Shown: piece after piece, positions 1 through 11,129 of the stretch
Layout of the letters: each line of letters starts with the position of its first letter
How positions within the stretch are numbered: position 1 is the stretch's first letter
From: Nannochloropsis oceanica
Lineage: Eukaryota; Sar; Eustigmatophyceae; Eustigmatales; Monodopsidaceae
Reading direction: 5' to 3'
DNA length: 64,000 nt
Assembly: GCA_004519485.1 (NCBI GenBank)
Contig: CP038114.1
Location: forward strand, 633,501 to 697,500
Notes under the pieces: model-generated
Told to the model about the DNA's origin: nothing
The model's input: only the letters and a program-made list of their open reading frames with translations
The model's database searches: none
Program-made: the position numbers and the translations under genes

Positions 1-2
1 AG

Positions 3-1394
3 CGCTCTTGGTTATCTGCCTGGCCCTATCCTCGATCTAACGATATTATGATTGCTTTTGAGGACGATATGGTGTTGTCGCCAGAATACTTTGTCTGGCT
101 CATGAAGGTCTTCGAAGAGTACAAGTTGTGGAAAGCTCCGACTCGGGATCCTCTCTTGCTTGGTATATCTCTAGCTCCAGTGCTTATAGATGAGGTTGGG
201 GATCCGCCTCATAAATGGGAACCATATGAGGAAATGCCACCTGAAAGGTACCCACTATATCTTCATGGGTTGCCTTCTTCTTGGGGCGCTGTTTATTTTG
301 GAAACCAATGGAAAGAATTCCTACGATTTGTAGATGTACGTGGTCGGTCACCATTTTTTTCCAATGTCGATGACAGCAACAGAAAAAAAGGGGAAAGTGA
401 CGACCGGCAGGATGACCCAAATCTATGGCTTCCTCAGAGTAAGACAAACTTGTGGCGCAATTCCTGGAAACGCTTCATGATTGATTTTGCATACGGGCGC
501 GGATGCTACATGCTGCACCCAAATATGGGGCCATCTCTAGGGCTTGCTACTTCAACATTCCTCGCGGGCGAGCATTTCGGTGACGGGTCATCAAAAAACC
601 CGCGGCAAGGGACGTTGGTCAATAGGACCCAACTTCGCCTAGAGCTGCCCTTTCCTCCCTATATGGATTTACCACTAGTAGACATATACAGTAGAGCCAT
701 TGACAGCATTATCATGGCCCAGAAAGGTGATAGATTCGTCAGACGCATATCGGCCTTGAGTCCTTCCCACAGTGTGCTAGCTTCGCTGTGGAGTCGTCCC
801 TGTGTACTGGATCAAAAACATGCACCTACACAAAAATTCCCCCTGGGCGGCCAGTCTAAGATGCTTCTGGTCATTCCTGAGGGCAATATTCATCAACAAA
901 TGCTGACTCTTACTTGTGGATCAATAATAGCAACAACACTGGAACGTTCACTGGTAATGCCGCCCGTACAAGTGCATGGGTTGAATCATAGCGACCCGAA
1001 AGGCGGCCGTTGGACGCCTTTGGCATCCTTAATTGATCCAGTACAGCTTCAAGCAATATTTACCACACTTGATATTGTGTACCTAAGTATGAATGACTTG
1101 TTTCAGTGGGATCCAGCTCGCATTTCAGTCTTCGATTCAAGAATCGAAAATGAGAATGTATTTATTTCTTCCGCTGGTTGGGGAGACGTCCCCCGATTTC
1201 TCTGGAACTCCACAAGTCGACATATGCCCCCTCTTTGGAACGAAAGGCATGTATATGCGGCATTTGGAACATGTTCAGATGATATGCTGGTGCTTTCTAA
1301 ACTGCCTGTATCTTTGATCACAGAGTTGAAGAAATCAGAGACCTTCGATCGCATCAATCGAGCGCTGATGACTTTAACAGATCAGTTGCCTTGA
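3..1394 (+). CDS. Glycosyltransferase / O-fucosyltransferase-like protein, 5' end cut by window
   Basis: The frame is open from the window edge to a TGA at 1392-1394, so the true start lies outside; the ATG at 48 is internal. Numbered from that Met, residues 4-11 (FEDDMVLS) give an acidic EDD motif of the kind that binds metal and nucleotide sugar in GT-A glycosyltransferases. It follows an AWPxPxSND stretch and is followed by SPEYFVWL. Around residues 76-83 is PSSWGAVYF, and later WLPQSKTNLWRNSWKRF, a pattern I associate with algal membrane glycosyltransferases. From about residue 268 the protein changes character: GNIHQQMLTLTCGSIIATTL then LERSLVMPPV resembles the start of the GDP-fucose protein O-fucosyltransferase fold. 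It therefore looks like a two-domain enzyme with a short second domain ending at residue 448. Likely Golgi or ER lumen. The domain split is inferred from motifs only. Confidence 0.65.
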   Translation, partial: RSWLSAWPYPRSNDIMIAFEDDMVLSPEYFVWLMKVFEEYKLWKAPTRDPLLLGISLAPVLIDEVGDPPHKWEPYEEMPPERYPLYLHGLPSSWGAVYFGNQWKEFLRFVDVRGRSPFFSNVDDSNRKKGESDDRQDDPNLWLPQSKTNLWRNSWKRFMIDFAYGRGCYMLHPNMGPSLGLATSTFLAGEHFGDGSSKNPRQGTLVNRTQLRLELPFPPYMDLPLVDIYSRAIDSIIMAQKGDRFVRRISALSPSHSVLASLWSRPCVLDQKHAPTQKFPLGGQSKMLLVIPEGNIHQQMLTLTCGSIIATTLERSLVMPPVQVHGLNHSDPKGGRWTPLASLIDPVQLQAIFTTLDIVYLSMNDLFQWDPARISVFDSRIENENVFISSAGWGDVPRFLWNSTSRHMPPLWNERHVYAAFGTCSDDMLVLSKLPVSLITELKKSETFDRINRALMTLTDQLP

Positions 1395-1799
1395 GCACTT
1401 GAGATCCGGAAAATATGTATGTCTTTGACAAGAACCGCCGACTGACTTGACTGAACCATGCTTCTACCAATGTGTGATGAAACATTTTATAAACAACTTC
1501 ATGAATTTCAATGATACCTTACCTCCGTCGGATGATAGACACAATTGTGCAGCACTCAAGGCGCTATACAACCTTAAAGCCCATGAGTTTCTGGGATGAC
1601 GATCTAAAGATTTCATAGTGAAACCACGTACCGCTTGTAGCACGGATGGAAGTATAAATATACTCAGTGCGCCGTACAATGGCCTCCCCCGAAAAAATGC
1701 CCTTCATCCATCTGCATATTATGTAAGGCTTCCTCCCATTATTTTTGCCTTGCTTTATCCTTCTGCATCCAAAATATGGCCTTCAAGCGGCGTGTGAGC
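1395..1799. other. Intergenic, no gene seen
   Basis: No convincing coding frame, RNA gene or repeat was recognised. It separates the glycosyltransferase gene from the first K transposon copy. Confidence 0.5.
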
Positions 1800-1835
1800 T
1801 TCGTTCTCGATATATGTCCATATATCGAGAACGAA
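1800..1835. repeat. Perfect inverted repeat at the edge of the K duplication
   Basis: Two perfect 17-base arms (1800-1816 TTCGTTCTCGATATATG and its reverse complement at 1819-1835) are separated by only 2 bases. The right arm belongs to the 1.68-kb block that recurs at 6030; the left arm is absent there. The hairpin therefore straddles the block boundary. Confidence 0.85.
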
Positions 1836-3492
1836 ATTACCTCATCGTGCTCCGCACTTTTGTGTACGAAGTCACCGGAAACATTCACCGCCTTAATAAA
1901 TTATATCTATAGCAACCGTTTACCTGTCAGGTTTGCTGGCAAATGTTGTTATACAATACAAATTGACAAATAAACTCGTGCTTAGAAGGATCTAAACGCT
2001 CAAGATCAGCGCTCATACGAATGAGGGGGGGGGACGCTCAGGAGACGTTCCTGTCTCACGGGCCTTTTCTCGACCTCACGCACAAATTGAACCACAAAAT
2101 GACCCTGATGACGAAAAATCCGCCTATACCTTGCAGGTTCGGGTGTTTCTCCACGTTTTTCAATTTCTTGCCCGCGTTTATGGAGCGATAATTCTGATGT
2201 TCAAGTACTTTTTTTCGTCTCGCCGGTTCGATTCAAGATCTGTGCTGAGCGTCATTTATCGGTATTTTGATCATGAGCTGTCTCCCGCGCTCATCATCAA
2301 TCATCATCTTCTCCTTCTCCACTGGGGGTCCTGAAGACCGCGCAAGACCGGGGGAATTGCTTGGGAAATCCGCGAACACATGACGCCTGCAACCTCAAAC
2401 AACATTGCCGCTCTCGCAAACGCAAGGAGCAGGGGAAATGCAAGCGGCTGGCAGCAGATTGAGAAGCATGCAGAGATGACCTACGGGCGGCGGGGTCAAG
2501 CACAAAAGGGTCGAGTACAATGCTGCCGCCCTCCCCTCGGGCCATGAGGTCGAGAAAAAGAGCAAGGGTAGAGAGGGATATACGACAATACGACGAGGCG
2601 GAGGTGCAAGTGGGCGACAAAGAATAGGAGGGGGAGTTAACACAACTTTCAGAGGAGGACATCCGTGATATACATTGGAGAAATGGTGCGCCCTCGAGTT
2701 TTTGCGGATGCTTTGGAAGCCTTGGTACCGCAGGCGGACGAGACTCTCAATGAGAGGTGGGAATCAAAACTTCAAGAAAAGAAGGGAATGAAGTCTGGAT
2801 GAAGGAGCAGCGTCCTCCACCAGCATTGCGGCGGGAAGGGGGGATGTCTCTGCGACCATTGCGTGGATGGGAAGTGTCGGAGCGTCCATCCCTTTATGGG
2901 GCAGAACGACGGGATGACTGCGGTCAAGCAGCTGGGGGAGCTCACCATGTGCAGGAAGAATACGGACGGCATGCGCTCCTGGGCCTGCTACGACAGGACG
3001 TGCCCGGAATGCAAGGACAAGTGTACATGAGGGGCTGCCCTGTCCAGCACAGCGAGAGCAGGATCAGGAAGAAGGGTAACCACCTCGGTACTTCCCAGGA
3101 TGTTTTCAATTGTCCGGTCAAGCACAAATAGTACCACGACAGCGAGGAGTGGGAGGCGGAGACGGGCATCCAGCTGAAGGCGAATTCCCGCACCTTCGTA
3201 TTTGTGGAGTTGGTGGGTGTGGACAAGGATGTGGTGAGGGATATGGCGGGGATCAAGTCTCATCATAGCTTTGTGACGTGCGGTGGGTACGTTTTGATAT
3301 TTCCCACCTCCTGCACGTGCCAGCGTTGCAGAAACATGGAATATGATAAGTGCGAGCTTGTGGCGTCGGACTTACCATAGAGGAGGGAAACGAATAGTGG
3401 ACAGACCTGCAGAAATTCGTTCCTGCTATCCAGGAAAAGCGCATCACCTTTGGCTCCACCTTCGAGCGGGGGTGGGCTATGACGGCCAAATT
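1813..3492 (+). mobile_element. K transposon, copy 1 (internally deleted)
   Basis: Near-identical (only a few base differences) to 6030-7709. Sense-strand coding pieces include a basic segment near 2550-2600 (SRKRARVERDIRQYDEAE) and a Cys-rich segment at about 2840-3030 (CDHCVDGKC, then SWACYDRTCPECKDK), which look like zinc-binding knuckles. Relative to the copy at 24.8 kb, a block of roughly 715 bases is missing at about 3053-3070. It removes the middle of the protein with the candidate catalytic acids. The downstream piece (GIQLKANSRTFVFVELVG, then CTCQRC) is retained. Stops and frame changes make it non-coding. I do not recognise the superfamily. Confidence 0.7.
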
Positions 3493-4550
3493 GGGTGGAA
3501 ACAAATTTTTCAAGTAATGATCTTGTTTGTGCAAAGGCGATCGAGACGTCAATGGCACGCGAGAAATCTATTTTTGAAGAATTGTTGAGGGAGATCTGGA
3601 AGTGGTGTAGCATTCCGTGTTGCCTTCGGGGCATACCCCCCCTGCTATCCATTCCTTAGGGGCTTTCGGAGGCCAACACCCATCAGGGATGAATAAAAAG
3701 GAAGAAACGACTGAATTTTGGACTGGGTGAGAGCAAAGTGTTTTTCCCCTTTGCCTCTGAATATCCCCCCTCTTCAACAATGGCACGGTTCATTATATAT
3801 TTGGGCCGCACCGCTTATGTTTCATATCCAAATAATCCCCAGCCTTGCTGCACCGCTTCACATCGCCTGCCATGGTCTCTTACGGAGCCTATTGAATCTC
3901 TGGGAGCAAGGTCGTACTCCTTAAGAAAAGACCTTACCCCCAGCAAGAGCAAGGCGGAGATCTGGCTCCTGTCGCGGCGGTCCGCGAAGGGGGCAAAGCC
4001 TCGAAGAGCCAGTAACCGAGAATTGGCCTCCCACATATCTTTACTTCCCTCACTCGTATATCATAAAATTTCTTTGAGCCACATCTGTCCTTCCATACAT
4101 CGATGGAAAGAAATAGGCATTCATGCATAACTACGACGACTACAGGTCGTCCTGATGGACATGCACGGCTATGAATATTATATTCACATGACTACCGACG
4201 ATTTTTGGCTACAATTATGCTAGACAGTCGTTCAGGCCATTCTTCCAGTACAACTCTGGAATGGGCTCGCCGAGACAAACTATGATATTGCATGAAGTAA
4301 TACGCAGTGATGCGTAGCAGGAAGGTGATCAGCTGAAGGCGGTCTCGGACAACCTTAATTTTGTAAATCGGGCTTAAATAAACTCGATTCCGGCGCGAAT
4401 CATGGAGGGATGGTCCCTGAAAGAGGAGATTGTCCTCAGCGCTTCGACCTTTTGCGTTTCATTTATTTTACAGAAATACGGATGCTATATCCCCTCACTT
4501 TGATATTCGGGGTTGCTATTTATTTAGGCATCTCGATGCCCATAGGGTCA
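3493..4550. other. Intergenic, no gene seen
   Basis: Several short open frames overlap on both strands but none shows family motifs. The K homology stops at 3492, where copy 2 continues with the K 3' portion. 4250-4550 is unannotated spacer before the methyltransferase stop codon. Confidence 0.4.
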
Positions 4551-5471
4551 TCATTCTTTGTATGCGATGCACCAGGTCGTAACCAAATTGTCGTGCGTTC
4601 GTCCATACTCTTTAGCGCGCTCGATCAAAGTGTCTAATCCATTTTTTATAAAAATATCTTCTGCATCTGGTGGCCACTGAGTAACCTCTGAAAAGCAGGC
4701 ATTTGGGTCTGGAATAGTAAAACCGGCCGCGATGAGAAGGTTTCCAAGCTCCAAGGCTCCGAACATTTGGAATTCTAGGTTCACATCATCACGCTTCCAC
4801 ACCGTACTGCGAGGAGCCATTCCCGGAACAGTGACTGAAATTATGCCATGAGGCTTCAAAATTCTGTGTAATTGTCGAAGTTCACAAATGGGACATTCTG
4901 CATGCTCTAACACTGAAGTTGACAATATAAAATCCTGTGAGCTAGACAGGACCTCCGATGTGGTTTGCACTACGTTAAGTGCAAATTTCTGGTGAGCGTA
5001 ATCTCGAGCTGCATCATTTAGCTCAATGCCCAGCTTCTCACGACATGGCATCGAGTGAAGAATGAAACCCGTAGAACATCCGAACTCGGCACAAGCCATG
5101 TCATGTGTGACATAGTCGCGCCAGTATCGTTTCTTATACATGGCACCAATTTTATTTAAAGGAAGCTGCCAGTCCATGTACGTCTCATTATAATACCGTT
5201 CGTGAACTGTCTTTTCAACTGCAATGGCTAATGCAGTCTTCGACTCCTTAGCGATTCCGGGGACCGCGCGCCACACGGATATTGCAATCATAAGAGTACA
5301 AATCAGAGCTGTCAAAGAAGGCCGAGCAAGTAGAATACCTCCACTGGTAATTCTTGTCCTCAGTGTCATACTGGTTGCTGCAGTTGAAAAGTGAGTGTAT
5401 TGGGATTGAGCAATGACAAAATTAATTTTCTGCCATATTGGATGTGCTTCCAATAAGCAGGAGAGGAACAC
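4551..5471 (-). CDS. Membrane-anchored class I SAM-dependent methyltransferase
   Basis: 306 codons if the first ATG is used. A second Met at residue 35 (start at 5369) would put a basic MTLRTR segment directly before the hydrophobic stretch at about 52-68 (SLTALICTLMIAISVW), the usual layout of a type II Golgi/ER anchor, and I prefer that start. The catalytic domain has motif I EFGCSTG at 129-135, an acidic residue after GIE at 150, TSVLEHAE around 185-192 (post-I region) and LHRILKPHG at 201-209, all typical of Methyltransf_11/23 enzymes. The substrate is unknown; given the glycan genes nearby, a sugar or glycoprotein is plausible. Ends with WCIAYKE-stop at 4551. The frame is intact and no intron is needed. 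Confidence 0.75.
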   Translation of the reverse strand: MFLSCLLEAHPIWQKINFVIAQSQYTHFSTAATSMTLRTRITSGGILLARPSLTALICTLMIAISVWRAVPGIAKESKTALAIAVEKTVHERYYNETYMDWQLPLNKIGAMYKKRYWRDYVTHDMACAEFGCSTGFILHSMPCREKLGIELNDAARDYAHQKFALNVVQTTSEVLSSSQDFILSTSVLEHAECPICELRQLHRILKPHGIISVTVPGMAPRSTVWKRDDVNLEFQMFGALELGNLLIAAGFTIPDPNACFSEVTQWPPDAEDIFIKNGLDTLIERAKEYGRTHDNLVTTWCIAYKE

Positions 5472-5537
5472 GGTGTATTCAGCAACATATTGGTGAAGAC
5501 CAACTGAATCTCAAAGTTTAATAATAAGCCTAGAGTA

Positions 5538-6029
5538 TCTAATTTATTAATCGATTTTTGTCTGTCTGTCTGTCGCGCACTTAAAACGATGATTTTCCGC
5601 GTTCTTCTCTTTCCACAAACCACCAACGCACATGCATGCTAAGCAATATACTTGAAGCAATATACAATGCAAAAGATTCTATGCAGTCTTTGTGACATCG
5701 TCCCGTGGTTTGTGTGCTTTTGAGCTTCCCGTCCCTCAATTTGGAGTGTTCCGCAGCCCGCGGGTCCACAAATCATCACTCCCTCTCCAACTCCCCTCGG
5801 GTCACCTTCCTCTTCCTTCAACCCCTCACAAAAGAAATAAGCATTATAACGGCGCACATCCATTTGCTGACCATGCACTGAGTGTAAAGCATTGCTCCCT
5901 TCTTTGCTCTTTTCCATGTTTATTGAGGGTGGAGGGTGGCATTAATGATGACACATTCCAAATATGGGCGTTGGCGATAAGCCATCCCCCAGACCGCTCC
6001 CTCTTGCAACATGTGAGGGGTCGGAGGGG
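5538..6029 (+). mobile_element. Helitron 5' end fragment
   Basis: Starts A|TCTAA (5537|5538) and runs through the shared motif ATCGATTTTTGTCTGTCTG, then a roughly 480-base leader found at five other places in the window (inverted at 8.8-9.2, 10.8-11.1, 34.0-34.3 and 36.8-37.07 kb; direct at 9.24 and 19.95 kb). A 5'-TC start after A is what Helitrons use. Only the untranslated leader is kept; at 6030 it is cut by K copy 2. Confidence 0.75.
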
Positions 6030-7996
6030 TATGTCCATATATCGAGAACGAAATTACCTCATCGTGCTCCGCACTTTTGTGTACGAAGTCACCGGAAACA
6101 TTCACCGCCTTAATAAATTATATCTATAGCAACCGTTTACCTGTCAGGTTTGCTGGCAAATGTTGTTATACAATACAAATTGACAAATAAACTCGTGCTT
6201 AGAAGGATCTAAACGCTCAAGATCAGCACTCGTACGAATGAGGGGGGGGGACGCTCAGGAGACGTTCCTGTCTCACGGGCCTTTTCTCGACCTCACGCAC
6301 AAATTGAACCACAAAATGACCCTGATGACGAAAAATCCGCCTATACCTTGCAGGTTCGGGTGTTTCTCCACGTTTTTCAATTTCTTGCCCGCGTTTATGG
6401 AGCGATAATTCTGATGTTCAAGTACTTTTTTTCGTCTCGCCGGTTCGATTCAAGATCTGTGCTGAGCGTCATTTATCGGTATTTTGATCATGAGCTGTCT
6501 CCCGCGCTCATCATCAATCATCATCTTCTCCTTCTCCACTGGGGGTCCTGAAGACCGCGCAAGACCGGGGGAATTGCTTGGGAAATCCGCGAACACATGA
6601 CGCCTGCAACCTCAAACAACATTGCCGCTCTCGCAAACGCAAGGAGCAGGGGAAATGCAAGCGGCTGGCAGCAGATTGAGAAGCATGCAGAGATGACCTA
6701 CGGGCGGCGGGGTCAAGCACAAAAGGGTCGAGTACAATGCTGCCGCCCTCCCCTCGGGCCATGAGGTCGAGAAAAAGAGCAAGGGTAGAGAGGGATATAC
6801 GACAATACGACGAGGCGGAGGTGCAAGTGGGCGACAAAGAATAGGAGGGGGAGTTAACACAACTTTCAGAGGAGGACATCCGTGATATACATTGGAGAAA
6901 TGGTGCGCCCTCGAGTTTTTGCGGATGCTTTGGAAGCCTTGGTACCGCAGGCGGACGAGACTCTCAATGAGAGGTGGGAATCAAAACTTCAAGAAAAGAA
7001 GGGAATGAAGTCTGGATGAAGGAGCAGCGTCCTCCACCAGCATTGCGGCGGGAAGGGGGGATGTCTCTGCGACCATTGCGTGGATGGGAAGTGTCGGAGC
7101 GTCCATCCCTTTATGGGGCAGAACGACGGGATGACTGCGGTCAAGCAGCTGGGGGAGCTCACCATGTGCAGGAAGAATACGGACGGCATGCGCTCCTGGG
7201 CCTGCTACGACAGGACGTGCCCGGAATGCAAGGACAAGTGTACATGAGGGGCTGCCCTGTCCAGCACAGCGAGAGCAGGATCAGGAAGAAGGGTAACCAC
7301 CTCGGTACTTCCCAGGATGTTTTCAATTGTCCGGTCAAGCACAAATAGTACCACGACAGCGAGGAGTGGGAGGCGGAGACGGGCATCCAGCTGAAGGCGA
7401 ATTCCCGCACCTTCGTATTTGTGGAGTTGGTGGGTGTGGACAAGGATGTGGTGAGGGATATGGCGGGGATCAAGTCTCATCATAGCTTTGTGACGTGCGG
7501 TGGGTACGTTTTGATATTTCCCACCTCCTGCACGTGCCAGCGTTGCAGAAACATGGAATATGATAAGTGCGAGCTTGTGGCGTCGGACTTATCATAGAGG
7601 AGGGAAACGAATAGTGGACAGACCTGCAGAAATTCGTTCCTGCTATCCAGGAAAAGCGCATCACCTTTGGCTCCACCTTCGAGCGGGGGTGGGCTGTGAC
7701 GGCCAAATTCAAGGTGGACGATTGAATGCTGATGCTAGCGGACGTGGACCAGCGCAAAGCATATTCGGAGGACAAGCCCAAGAACTGGACATGCCGTGGT
7801 AGTTTCCGGCTGGCTCAAATCGCGGAGTTGACGAGGCAGCGCGCATTGGGAGGTTGACGTCAAGGGCGAGAATGAGCGAGGGGAATTTCCTCGTTTATTA
7901 TGCGCAAGAGCACAAGCAAGAGGAAGAGTGGGTCTTCAAGTCAGCTCTTATCTGCTATCGAGAGGGATAAGACATGTCTAAAACGTGGAAGGAGTG
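6030..7996 (+). mobile_element. K transposon, copy 2
   Basis: Bases 6030-7709 repeat 1813-3492 with the same internal deletion, so both descend from one deleted parent. Unlike copy 1 it continues with the K 3' part: ESALIC-like text (KSALICYREG) and SKTWKECW near 7880-7995, which matches the diverged copy at 47.8-48.1 kb. It ends at about 7997, directly against Helitron sequence on the opposite strand. Confidence 0.7.
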
Positions 7997-9243
7997 CTGG
8001 TTCTTGGGGATGAGAATAGCGCCTCAATGAGAGTTTCTCCGTTGTACTCCGCGCGTCATTGAAATCCCCGCAGACGTGGTCGAGGAGCCGAATGGAGTCG
8101 TTGTTGAGCTCTGGTAAAATGCATGAAGGGGGACAGGACGTATTCCAACGGATGTGGAGGCGGAGGCGGAGTGGCATGGGGGCTACCTACAGTTGGAGGG
8201 AGTAGGAGTGCTCGTCCTTTTCCGACCTCGAGAAGAAGATCTGCAATCAATTGGAGGAGGACAGCATCCTGGTTCGCATCATATGCTTCACAAATACGCA
8301 TGTTTTCCTCCAGGATAAGGACGGGGACACGTTGACAGAGTAGGCTGCAAATCAGGGAAGCGCGCACGGTAGCATTTGGGTCGTCGTCTCGGACCACTGG
8401 GTGGATTTGACAGAGATCCCCCCAAAGAACAACGACTTTTCCACCGAGCGGAATATGTGCAAGGTCCGGGAAAACACTCCGGATGGGTGGCTAACCTGCA
8501 CAAAATACGTCGGCTTCTTGCGGCGCGTACGGCCACCGTGCAATGGCCTCAGTGACGGAGTCGAAGGTGTCGCGCTACAGTTTGTCCAGGTCAGGGAGAG
8601 CTTGAGCGACTTTGGTGGAAAGGGCGAGGCGATTGTACCCTAAATGGACGCGAAGGCATTCTGAAATGTTGCCCCAAGCGGCAGCCTTCACCGCCATTCA
8701 TGCCCCCCGCCCAGGTGCACAATAGACATGGCGGTGCTAGCCGGGGTGGGAGAGTAGGGGGATGGTGTTCAGCTGTGTTGCAAGGGAAAGCGGTCTGGGG
8801 GATGGCTTATCGCCAACGCCCATATTTGGAATGTGTCATCATTAATGCCACCCTCCACCCTCAATAAACATGGAAAAGAGCTAAAGAAGGGAGCAATGCT
8901 TTACACTCAGTGCATGGTCAGCAAATGGATGTGCGCCGTTATAATGCTTATTTCTTTTGTGAGGGGTTGAAGGAAGAGGAAGGTGACCCGAGGGGAGTTG
9001 GAGAAGGAGTGATGATTTGTGGACCCGCGGGCTGCGGAACACTCCAAATTGAGGGACGGGAAGCTCAAAAGCACACAAACCACGGGACGATGTCACAAAG
9101 ACTGCATAGAATCTTTTGCATTGTATATTGCTTCAAGTATATTGCTTAGCATGCATGTGCGTTGGTGGTTTGTGGAAAGAGAAGAACGCGGAAAATCATC
9201 GTTTTAAGTGCGCGACAGACAGACAAACAGACAGACAAAAATT
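7997..9243 (-). mobile_element. Helitron fragment (helicase piece plus 5' leader), deleted
   Basis: Read on the minus strand: the 5' leader (9243 down to about 8780, inverted relative to the 5538 copy), then Pif1-type helicase pieces from about 8520 down to 7998. Seen are the HPSGVF block, then immediately SVEKSLFFGG (normally PFGGKVVVFSGD, further on), so the Walker A lysine region is deleted. NSIRLLDHVCGDFNDA and a degenerate IPKNRD follow. With the leader at 5538 this makes inverted Helitron ends around K copy 2. Confidence 0.7.
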
Positions 9244-10103
9244 CCTCAATGTGGAGTGGTCCGCAGCCCGCGGGTCCACAAATCATCACTCCCTCTCCAA
9301 CTCCCCTCGGGTCACCTTTCTCTTCCCTCAACCCCTCCTCAACCCCTCACGAATGAGATAAGCATAATAAGAGTGTACTCCGATTTGCTGACCATGCACT
9401 GAGTAGTATTGCTCCCTTCTTTGCTCTTCTCCATGTTTATAGGGGGTGGAAGGGTCGAGGGTGGTATTGATGACGACGAATTCAAAATATGGTCATTTGC
9501 TATGGGCCATCGCCCAGACCGCTCCCCCTCGCAACACAGTTCGACGCCATTCTCCCACTCTCCCACATTTGCTCACAGCACAGCACCGCCATGACCATTG
9601 ACCACTAGGGCGGGGGAATGAATGGTGGTCAAGACAATGAGAAAGGTCATGCAAGTGGTAACGAACAAGACGAGAATGAGGCGCAGCAGTTGGGTCGTGG
9701 GTGCCGTCTTCAACGTGCGACAAATTTTGGCAGCCAATCCACGAACGGCGAGAATGATGCAGTACAATCTCAGCCATGTGGAGTCGCAGGCTAGGGCCGG
9801 GGCCGAGGCCGGGGCCGGGGCACAGGCGCCCGCGTAATAATTCTGGGTGGAGGCCACGCAATCAAGTCATTCTCCGCCGACGTTAGTGCCCGGTCCGGCC
9901 TGCCTTCGCCATCACTATAAACAAATCTTAGGAACAGACCTTCCCAAAGTCGCAATTTACTTGCCGTCCCCGGTTATTGCTCAAGGTCAACTGTACGTCG
10001 CACTTTCGAGAGTAGGAGACCCCACCAATATCACCATGATGGTCACCCACTCTCCTCTCCACGGCCAGCCCCCTCCCGCACTTGCCACATTCAATGCAGT
10101 CTA
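9244..10103 (+). mobile_element. Helitron fragment with N-terminal start codon and helicase C-terminus
   Basis: A 5'-truncated leader (9244-9617) leads to an ATG at 9618, which opens MNGGQDNEKGHASGNEQDEN, an acidic N-terminus also present on the minus strand at 10.7 and 33.9 kb. A Gly-Arg-rich run follows at about 9795-9835 after one in-frame stop. At about 9890 it jumps to the end of the Pif1 helicase (VRPAFAITINK, then LYVALSRVGDPTNITMMV, ending about 10100). The middle of the protein, including zinc, Rep and Walker regions, is deleted. Confidence 0.7.
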
Positions 10104-11091
10104 TGAGCAAGTATTCATACAGGTCTCGTCAATGAGGATGAGGCGAGTGGCAAGGAATATGCAACCTCTCTCATTGTTGGGCGTGTTGTCGCACGATTGG
10201 CCGATGGCCGTGTCCCGTGGGGGCTTGCACCTGGAGTGGAATGTGGCCCCACCCTCCATGAGCAACGCCGCGATGCCTGAGGCGGCCATCGCAAGAGCAT
10301 TGGCGCCTTGGAACCAGACCTGGTTCAGGAGCACTTGATTCAGGTGCGTCTTGCCACATCTCCCAGGGGTATAGATGAGAAACACTCCGGATGGGTGGCG
10401 AGCCTGCACAAATGCGTCGGCTTAATCAGCCCTGTCTGTCAGCTTCTCGCTCGACTTGGTTGCGTGGCCTCCGGACAGAATTATAACGCGGTAACCCCCT
10501 GCCTCGGCCTCGGCCCCGACCCCGGCCCCGGCCCTGGCCTGGGACTCCACATGGCTGTGTGTGTGTAATCATCGTCGCTGTTCATGAATTGGCTGTCAAA
10601 ATATGCTTGTCGAAGATGGCACTCACTGCTGAGCATCATTCTCGTCATGCTCGTTACCACTTACATGGCCGTTCTCGTCGTCTTGACCACCATTCATGCC
10701 CCAGCCCAGGTGCACAAAAGGCATAGTGGTGCGGTGCTCTGAGTGAGGAGCGGTGATGATGATGCTGCATCAAGACGCATCCCACTTGGTGAAGGATGCG
10801 AGGTCCATGGCCAATGCCCATATTTTGAATGCGTCATCATCAATTGGAAAGGAAACGATTATTTGTGGACCCGTGGGACGCGGAACACTCCAAATTGAGG
10901 CAAGGGAAGCTCAAAACCACACAAACCACAGGACGACGTCACAAAGACTGCATAGAGGTTTGTGCATTGTATTTTTCTACATGTGTTTCGGTAAGCGTGC
11001 ATGTGCTTCAGTGGTTTGTGGAAAGAGAAGAACGCGGAGAACCATCGTTTTGAGTGCGCGACAGACACAAAAAATCGATAAATACTTTAGG
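10101..11091 (-). mobile_element. Helitron fragment, opposite strand: 5' end to Walker A/B
   Basis: Minus strand from a 5' end at about 11091, through the leader (to about 10745) and an MNGGQD start codon near 10697, to a Gly-Arg-rich run near 10500-10550. After a deletion it continues with a 102-codon open piece (10409-10101) holding TPGRCGKTH (Walker A), ASGIAALLMEGGATFHSR and LILIDE (Walker B), the Pif1-family helicase core. It abuts the previous fragment head-on at about 10103, an inversion junction. Confidence 0.75.
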
Positions 11092-11129
11092 TAGATTGGC
11101 AGAATAACGTAATGTCGGACGAGATAAGC

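Noticed and set aside
2220-2250. tRNA T-arm-like GGTTCGATTC at about 2228 and 6445
   Set aside because: No acceptor stem, D-arm or anticodon arm could be fitted around it; it lies in the K leader.
2297-2662. 121-codon Ser-rich minus-strand frame in K copies 1 and 2
   Set aside because: Opposite strand of the basic N-terminal K coding region (SRKRARVERDIRQYDEAE); a shadow.
9573-9857. A small membrane-protein-like frame (LLRLILVLFVTTCMTFLIVL) conserved at 9.6, 10.6 and 33.8 kb
   Set aside because: It is antisense to the Helitron N-terminal coding region (MNGGQD..., Gly-Arg run, RRxLNPEVRA). Its conservation comes from copying of the Helitron, and the sense strand gives the recognisable protein.
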